From Planctomycetaceae bacterium (GTDB lineage Bacteria; Planctomycetota; Planctomycetia; Planctomycetales; Planctomycetaceae): 64,000 nucleotides of DNA. Where the stretch lies: the NCBI GenBank assembly GCA_017795105.1, contig CP051247.1, positions 2,604,001 to 2,668,000 on the forward strand, in the 5' to 3' direction. The notes beneath the pieces are model-generated. The model was not told the DNA's origin, made no database searches, and worked only from the letters and a program-made list of their open reading frames with translations. A program made the position numbers and the translations under genes. Shown here in pieces: positions 60,110-64,000 of the stretch (position 1 is its first letter; each line of letters opens with the position of its first letter).

Positions 60110-62980
60110 ATGATCCTGCCCATTCGCCTGCTGCCGCTTCTGTCGCTCCTGATCGCCGTCTCACCTCTCCTCGCCCAACCCATCGATCACGACAAGGTTC
60201 TCCGAGACTACTTCGAAGCTCGGACCGCCGAAATTGAAGCCGAAACGGCCGATCGCCTCCGCGATCTCGACGAATTCCAGAAACGCCAGTCCGAGTACCG
60301 TCAGCAACTGGCCGAAATGCTCGGCCTGCACCCCGAGCCCGAAAAAACACCACTCGAACCAACCGTCACCGGCGAAATCAAGACCGACACCTTCACCGTC
60401 AAGAACCTCCACTATCAGGCTCTCCCCGGTCTTTACGTCACGGCCAATCTCTATCTGCCCAACGAAGTCACCGAACCGCTCCCGACCATCCTTTACGTTT
60501 GTGGACATTCCCGCAACGTGAAAGACGGCGTCAGCTACGGCAACAAGGTCGGCTACCATCATCACGGCGTCTGGTTCGCCAGCAACGGCTACGTCTGCCT
60601 CACCATCGACACCATTCAGCTCGGCGAGTTCCAGGGCATCCATCACGGCACGTATCGTGAAGACATGTGGTGGTGGAACTCCCGCGGCTACACACCAGCC
60701 GGCGTCGAAGCCTGGACCGGCATTCGCGGCATCGATTACCTCCAATCCCTCGAACAAGTCGATCCCGAACGCATCGGCATCACCGGACGCAGCGGCGGCG
60801 GAGCTTACTCCTGGTGGGTCGCCGCCCTCGATGAACGCGTCAAAGCCGCCGTCCCCGTCGCTGGCATCACCAGCATGCGGAACCACATCGTCGACGACTG
60901 CATCGAAGGCCACTGCGACTGCATGTTCCAGATCAACAACCAGGAGTGGGACTTCTCAATGATCCCCGCACTGGTCGCCCCACGAGCACTGCTCATCACC
61001 AACACCGACAAAGACTCCATCTTCCCGCTCGACGGCGTCATGGATGTCTACTGGGATGTCCGCCGCGTTTACGACCACTACGACGCCGGCGACAAACTCG
61101 GCGTCGCCATCGCAGAAGGCCCTCACAAAGACACCCAGCGACTCCAGGTCAACGCCTTCGAATGGTTCGACCGCTTCCTCAAGAAGACCGACCGCGTCAG
61201 CCTCCCGGCTCAGAAACTCTTCGAACCGGAAGAACTCCGCGTCTTCCGCGAACTGCCCGAAGACGAACGGACCTCCACCATCCACGACTCCTTCGTCCCC
61301 ATCAGTTCCCCGGAAGTCCCCGAAACCGCCACCGCCTGGAAACAGCAGGTCGAACAACTGAAGCAACAGCTCCGGAAAAAATGCTTCCCCGACTGGCCAT
61401 CCGACTCGGGCACACTCGAGCTGACGACCGTCGGCGAATCGACCGTCGAGCAAACTGTCACAGAAACCCTGCAATTCGAATCCGAAGCCAACGTCCCTCT
61501 CACAATCACACTCAAGAAGTCGCGTCACTTCGATGACAGCAAACCGGCAAATCTGACGTTCCATGTCAACACCGGCGACTCGTCTCCTTCGCCGGAGGCT
61601 CCCCAGAACATCGTCGCCATTTTCTCCCCACGCGGCGTCGGCCCCCACGCATGGACCGGCGACGAACGCGACCAGACCCATATCCGCCGCCGATTCGCCC
61701 TCCTCGGTCAAACCGCCGATGCCTCCCGGGTCTGGGATATCATCGCTGCCCTGAACGCTCTTCGCAGCCGGCCCGAGCTTCAAAAGGCCCCCTGCGAAGT
61801 CCGAGCGACCGGTTCCCCCGCCGTGAATGCACTCTACGCCGCCCTGTTTGTCTCGACTCCTGTCGACAAACTCGCGCTCACCGACCTGCCCGCCTCACAC
61901 CAGGACGGGCCTGATTACCTCGGCGTTCTCAAAATCCTCGACATTCCTTACACCCTGGCCATGGTCGCCAACCGCACGCCGGTCGAACTCCATCAAACCG
62001 ACAGCTCCGTCCTCTCGGTCTACCAGCAAGCCAGTGAAATCCCCGAGCTCAAACTCGAATCGGTCACGATTAACAACCAGGACGTCGCCCAAACCCCGTC
62101 GCACGATTCACAGGACGAAGACGCCATGAAAACCCTCGGAGGACTGCAGTACTGGAGTGACATCCACTTCTTTCGCGACTACCGCATCCAGCAAAACGCT
62201 TTGACCTCTCAATGCCGCCTGCTCGATCGCCGCAACAATCGCCACGCGGCTGGTTCCTTTGAGCAATGTCGCGCCAAACTCAACGACCTTCGTGCCGAGA
62301 AGAACCTTGAGCCGATGTCCGGCGAAGCCGTCATTCTCCTCCACGGTATCCTTCGCTCGGCCAACTCCTTCAACTCGCTTCGCGATGCGTTGGAGAAAGA
62401 CGGCTACTACGCAATCCCAGTCAACTATCCCAGCACGCGCATCACCATCGAGAAAGCCGCCGAAGATCTGCAACGCGTTATCACCTCCCTTGAAGGCATC
62501 GAGACCGTCCACCTTGTAGGCCACAGCATGGGAGGACTCGTCATCCGCTCCTGGTTCGCGCTCCCGGAAGCACAGTCGCAAGTTGAGCGGATCGGAAAGG
62601 TCATCATGATGGGCACGCCGAACCGCGGAGCCGAAATGGCCGACCTGCTCCACCGCTTCCCGCCCTTCCAGTGGGTCCTCGGTCAGGCCGGCCAGCAGCT
62701 GCGCACCGACTTCGGCACCATCGACAAACTCCCCGCTCCCTCAGTCCCTTTCGGCATCATCGCCGGCGGACGCGGTGAAGACACCAACGGATACAACCCG
62801 CTCATGCAGGGCGACGACGACGGCACCGTCACCGTCACCAGCACGCATCTGGACGGAGAGGCCGACTTCTATTCGTTCCCCTGCCTCCACATGATGCTCA
62901 TGCGACATCCTCGCGCCATCGAAGTCACACGAAACTTCCTCAACCACGGCTCCTTCTTACCACAGGGCCTCACCGAATAA
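60110..62980 (+). CDS. exported two-domain alpha/beta-hydrolase fusion
   Basis: 956 residues. Signal peptide MILPIRLLPLLSLLIAVSPL-LAQ. Domain 1 (~90-365): acetyl-xylan-esterase/prolyl-oligopeptidase-like hydrolase; nucleophile Ser228 in GITGRSGGGAYSWW, ALLITNTDKDSIFP (acid) and AIAEGPHKDTQRL (His). A linker of ~300 residues follows with a beta-rich part and a Rossmann-like degenerate part. Domain 2 (~675-950): lipase-type hydrolase; HGILRSANSF (oxyanion loop), nucleophile Ser806 in VHLVGHSMGGLVIRSW, DDDGTVTVTSTHL (acid) and FPCLHMMLMRHP (His). Two complete triads in one chain are unusual. The adenosyltransferase gene starts 2 bases after its stop. Confidence 0.85.
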   Translation: MILPIRLLPLLSLLIAVSPLLAQPIDHDKVLRDYFEARTAEIEAETADRLRDLDEFQKRQSEYRQQLAEMLGLHPEPEKTPLEPTVTGEIKTDTFTVKNLHYQALPGLYVTANLYLPNEVTEPLPTILYVCGHSRNVKDGVSYGNKVGYHHHGVWFASNGYVCLTIDTIQLGEFQGIHHGTYREDMWWWNSRGYTPAGVEAWTGIRGIDYLQSLEQVDPERIGITGRSGGGAYSWWVAALDERVKAAVPVAGITSMRNHIVDDCIEGHCDCMFQINNQEWDFSMIPALVAPRALLITNTDKDSIFPLDGVMDVYWDVRRVYDHYDAGDKLGVAIAEGPHKDTQRLQVNAFEWFDRFLKKTDRVSLPAQKLFEPEELRVFRELPEDERTSTIHDSFVPISSPEVPETATAWKQQVEQLKQQLRKKCFPDWPSDSGTLELTTVGESTVEQTVTETLQFESEANVPLTITLKKSRHFDDSKPANLTFHVNTGDSSPSPEAPQNIVAIFSPRGVGPHAWTGDERDQTHIRRRFALLGQTADASRVWDIIAALNALRSRPELQKAPCEVRATGSPAVNALYAALFVSTPVDKLALTDLPASHQDGPDYLGVLKILDIPYTLAMVANRTPVELHQTDSSVLSVYQQASEIPELKLESVTINNQDVAQTPSHDSQDEDAMKTLGGLQYWSDIHFFRDYRIQQNALTSQCRLLDRRNNRHAAGSFEQCRAKLNDLRAEKNLEPMSGEAVILLHGILRSANSFNSLRDALEKDGYYAIPVNYPSTRITIEKAAEDLQRVITSLEGIETVHLVGHSMGGLVIRSWFALPEAQSQVERIGKVIMMGTPNRGAEMADLLHRFPPFQWVLGQAGQQLRTDFGTIDKLPAPSVPFGIIAGGRGEDTNGYNPLMQGDDDGTVTVTSTHLDGEADFYSFPCLHMMLMRHPRAIEVTRNFLNHGSFLPQGLTE

Positions 62981-62981
62981 C

Positions 62982-63551
62982 ATGGTCTATCTCAACAACA
63001 TCACCACCAAAACCGGCGATGGCGGCACCACCCGCCTTGGAGACGGCTCTGAAGTTTCCAAGTTCGATGTCCGCATCGAAACGCTCGGCACCATCGAAGA
63101 GCTCAACGCCCACCTCGGCTTCGCCCTCTCCCAGGGAATCACTGCCCCCTGGCACGAGCGACTTCGCAAAGTCCAGAACGATCTCTTCGATCTCGGAGCC
63201 GACCTCTGCATCCCCGCAGATTCCGATGTCAGCTCGCCCTTCCGATTCAATCAATCCCAGACCAGTCGTATCGAAAACTGGATGGTTGAACTCAATCGCA
63301 AGCTCCCCGCTCTCACCAGCTTCATCCTTCCAGGCGGCTCCCCCGCGGCCGCGTCCATTCATCTCGCTCGCACCGTCTGTCGCCGAGCCGAGCGGCTCCT
63401 CTGGACACTCTCCGCCGAGCACGACGTCTCCCCGGATGCCTGCATCTACCTCAACCGACTCTCCGACCTGCTCTTCCAGGTCTCCCGCTTCATCGACGAC
63501 CCGGCCAACCCCGCCCCCCTCTGGGTTCCCTCATCTGCCCCCAAGGCGTAA
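62982..63551 (+). CDS. cob(I)yrinic acid a,c-diamide adenosyltransferase, PduO type
   Basis: 189 residues. Transfers adenosyl from ATP to cob(I)alamin. Seen: NITTKTGDGGTTRLGDGS (ATP-binding N-terminus), IETLGTIEELNAHLGFALSQ, VQNDLFDLGADLCIP, TSFILPGGSPAAASIHLART-VCRRAERLL (the R-x-x-x-R-x-x-E-R signature) and YLNRLSDLLFQVSRF. It begins 2 bases after the hydrolase stop, so it depends on upstream transcription although the functions look unrelated. No other cobalamin genes are visible. Confidence 0.93.
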   Translation: MVYLNNITTKTGDGGTTRLGDGSEVSKFDVRIETLGTIEELNAHLGFALSQGITAPWHERLRKVQNDLFDLGADLCIPADSDVSSPFRFNQSQTSRIENWMVELNRKLPALTSFILPGGSPAAASIHLARTVCRRAERLLWTLSAEHDVSPDACIYLNRLSDLLFQVSRFIDDPANPAPLWVPSSAPKA

Positions 63552-63621
63552 AATCTTCGCGATGCGCCTCTGACTCCGTTTATCTGGCTGTTTTTCTCCG
63601 CTTACTCACCAATCAGATCCC

Positions 63622-64000
63622 ATGTCCGATCCCGTCTGGTATCAGGAAGGTCTTCGCTTCAAGTGCACCCAATGCGGCAACTGCTGCACGGGCGGACCGG
63701 GAGCGGTCTGGGTCACGGAAGAAGAAATCCACGACATCGCCGAACACCTCGACAAACCCATCGGCGAGATCCGGCTCATGCACACCCGGCCGTTGCGTGG
63801 CAAGACTTCGCTCAACGAGTTCCCCAACGGCGACTGCACCTTCTTCAACGGCCACACCCGCACCTGCAGCATCTATCCCGCCCGGCCAAAACAATGCCGC
63901 ACCTGGCCGTTTTGGGATTCGAACCTGGCCGACGAAAACGCATGGAACGCGCTGAAAAGCACCTGCCCCGGCATCAACCAGGGCGATCTGGTTCCGCTGC
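63622..64000 (+). CDS. YkgJ-family Cys-cluster protein, N-terminal part (runs off right edge)
   Basis: First ~126 residues visible; the gene continues past the window end. MSDPVWYQEGLRFKCTQCGN followed by CC gives the CxxCxxCC cluster; later Cys are in NGDCTFFNGHTRTCSIYPAR, PKQCRTWPFW and STCPGIN. This matches the YkgJ family (CxxCxxCC ... C ... C-x-I-Y-x-x-R-P-x-x-C-R-x-x-P), predicted to bind zinc or an iron-sulfur cluster; function unknown. ATG 63622 directly precedes the motif. It lies 70 bases after the adenosyltransferase, same direction. Confidence 0.85.
   Translation, partial: MSDPVWYQEGLRFKCTQCGNCCTGGPGAVWVTEEEIHDIAEHLDKPIGEIRLMHTRPLRGKTSLNEFPNGDCTFFNGHTRTCSIYPARPKQCRTWPFWDSNLADENAWNALKSTCPGINQGDLVPL

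Overview
The window is chromosomal DNA of a planctomycete (Planctomycetota, most likely order Planctomycetales). The evidence is a DUF1549/DUF1553 (CxxCH-bearing) + DUF1501 gene pair, a DUF1559-like lipoprotein, a formylglycine-type sulfatase, PQQ-propeller proteins that start 'WPRFRGP', DUF1207 and DUF1570 proteins, and a very high load of short dispersed palindromes. I cannot fix the genus from sequence alone.

Layout. 0-32 kb is mainly housekeeping and conserved planctomycete genes: start of an OprP-like porin, hisG, a DUF3500 protein, a T2SS/pilus GspF-like protein, yidC, a metallophosphoesterase, aroA, a DUF1570 lipoprotein, a sulfatase, small accessory genes between palindromic elements, a PhoX-like protein, a methyltransferase, an FAD oxidoreductase, an aldo/keto reductase, the DUF1549-DUF1501 operon, hemC, a PQQ propeller, PilZ, HU, csrA, tRNA-Glu and DUF1207. 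52-64 kb is a ThiF/MoeB-like E1, small membrane and coiled-coil proteins, a bacterial homologue of the rRNA-modifying Tsr3 (DUF367), a 1573-residue PQQ-propeller protein, a protein with two hydrolase domains in one chain, a PduO-type cobalamin adenosyltransferase and the start of a YkgJ-like Cys-cluster protein.

32.2-51.8 kb is the accessory region of most interest: a one-direction (minus strand) cluster of about 22 genes encoding a compact tailed-phage particle. In transcription order it has an HTH protein, a ParB-like protein, an ABC-ATPase/GNAT pair, small and large terminase, portal, prohead protease, a decoration-like protein, major capsid, an overlapping frameshift pair, connector-like genes, a tail tube, a very short tape measure and a hub-like protein with a ~300-residue Ser-rich tail. 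A Maf/DUF115-like protein and two glycosyltransferases follow, nearly all overlapping. I see no integrase, replication, lysis or repressor module, and host-type palindromes fill nearly every gap. A long-resident, domesticated or gene-transfer-agent-like element fits better than a recent prophage. Two classical -1 slippery heptamers join overlapping frames inside it: A_AAA_AAG fuses the ABC ATPase to the acetyltransferase, and T_TTT_TTT fuses two probable tail-chaperone frames. The Ser-rich tail followed by a Maf-like protein suggests an O-glycosylated tail tip.

Intergenic DNA is dominated by several palindrome families. Some are two-hairpin elements whose stems change in a compensatory way from copy to copy. 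A 7-bp tandem repeat (GCGTTAG type) supplies or closely follows the stop codon of several minus-strand genes.
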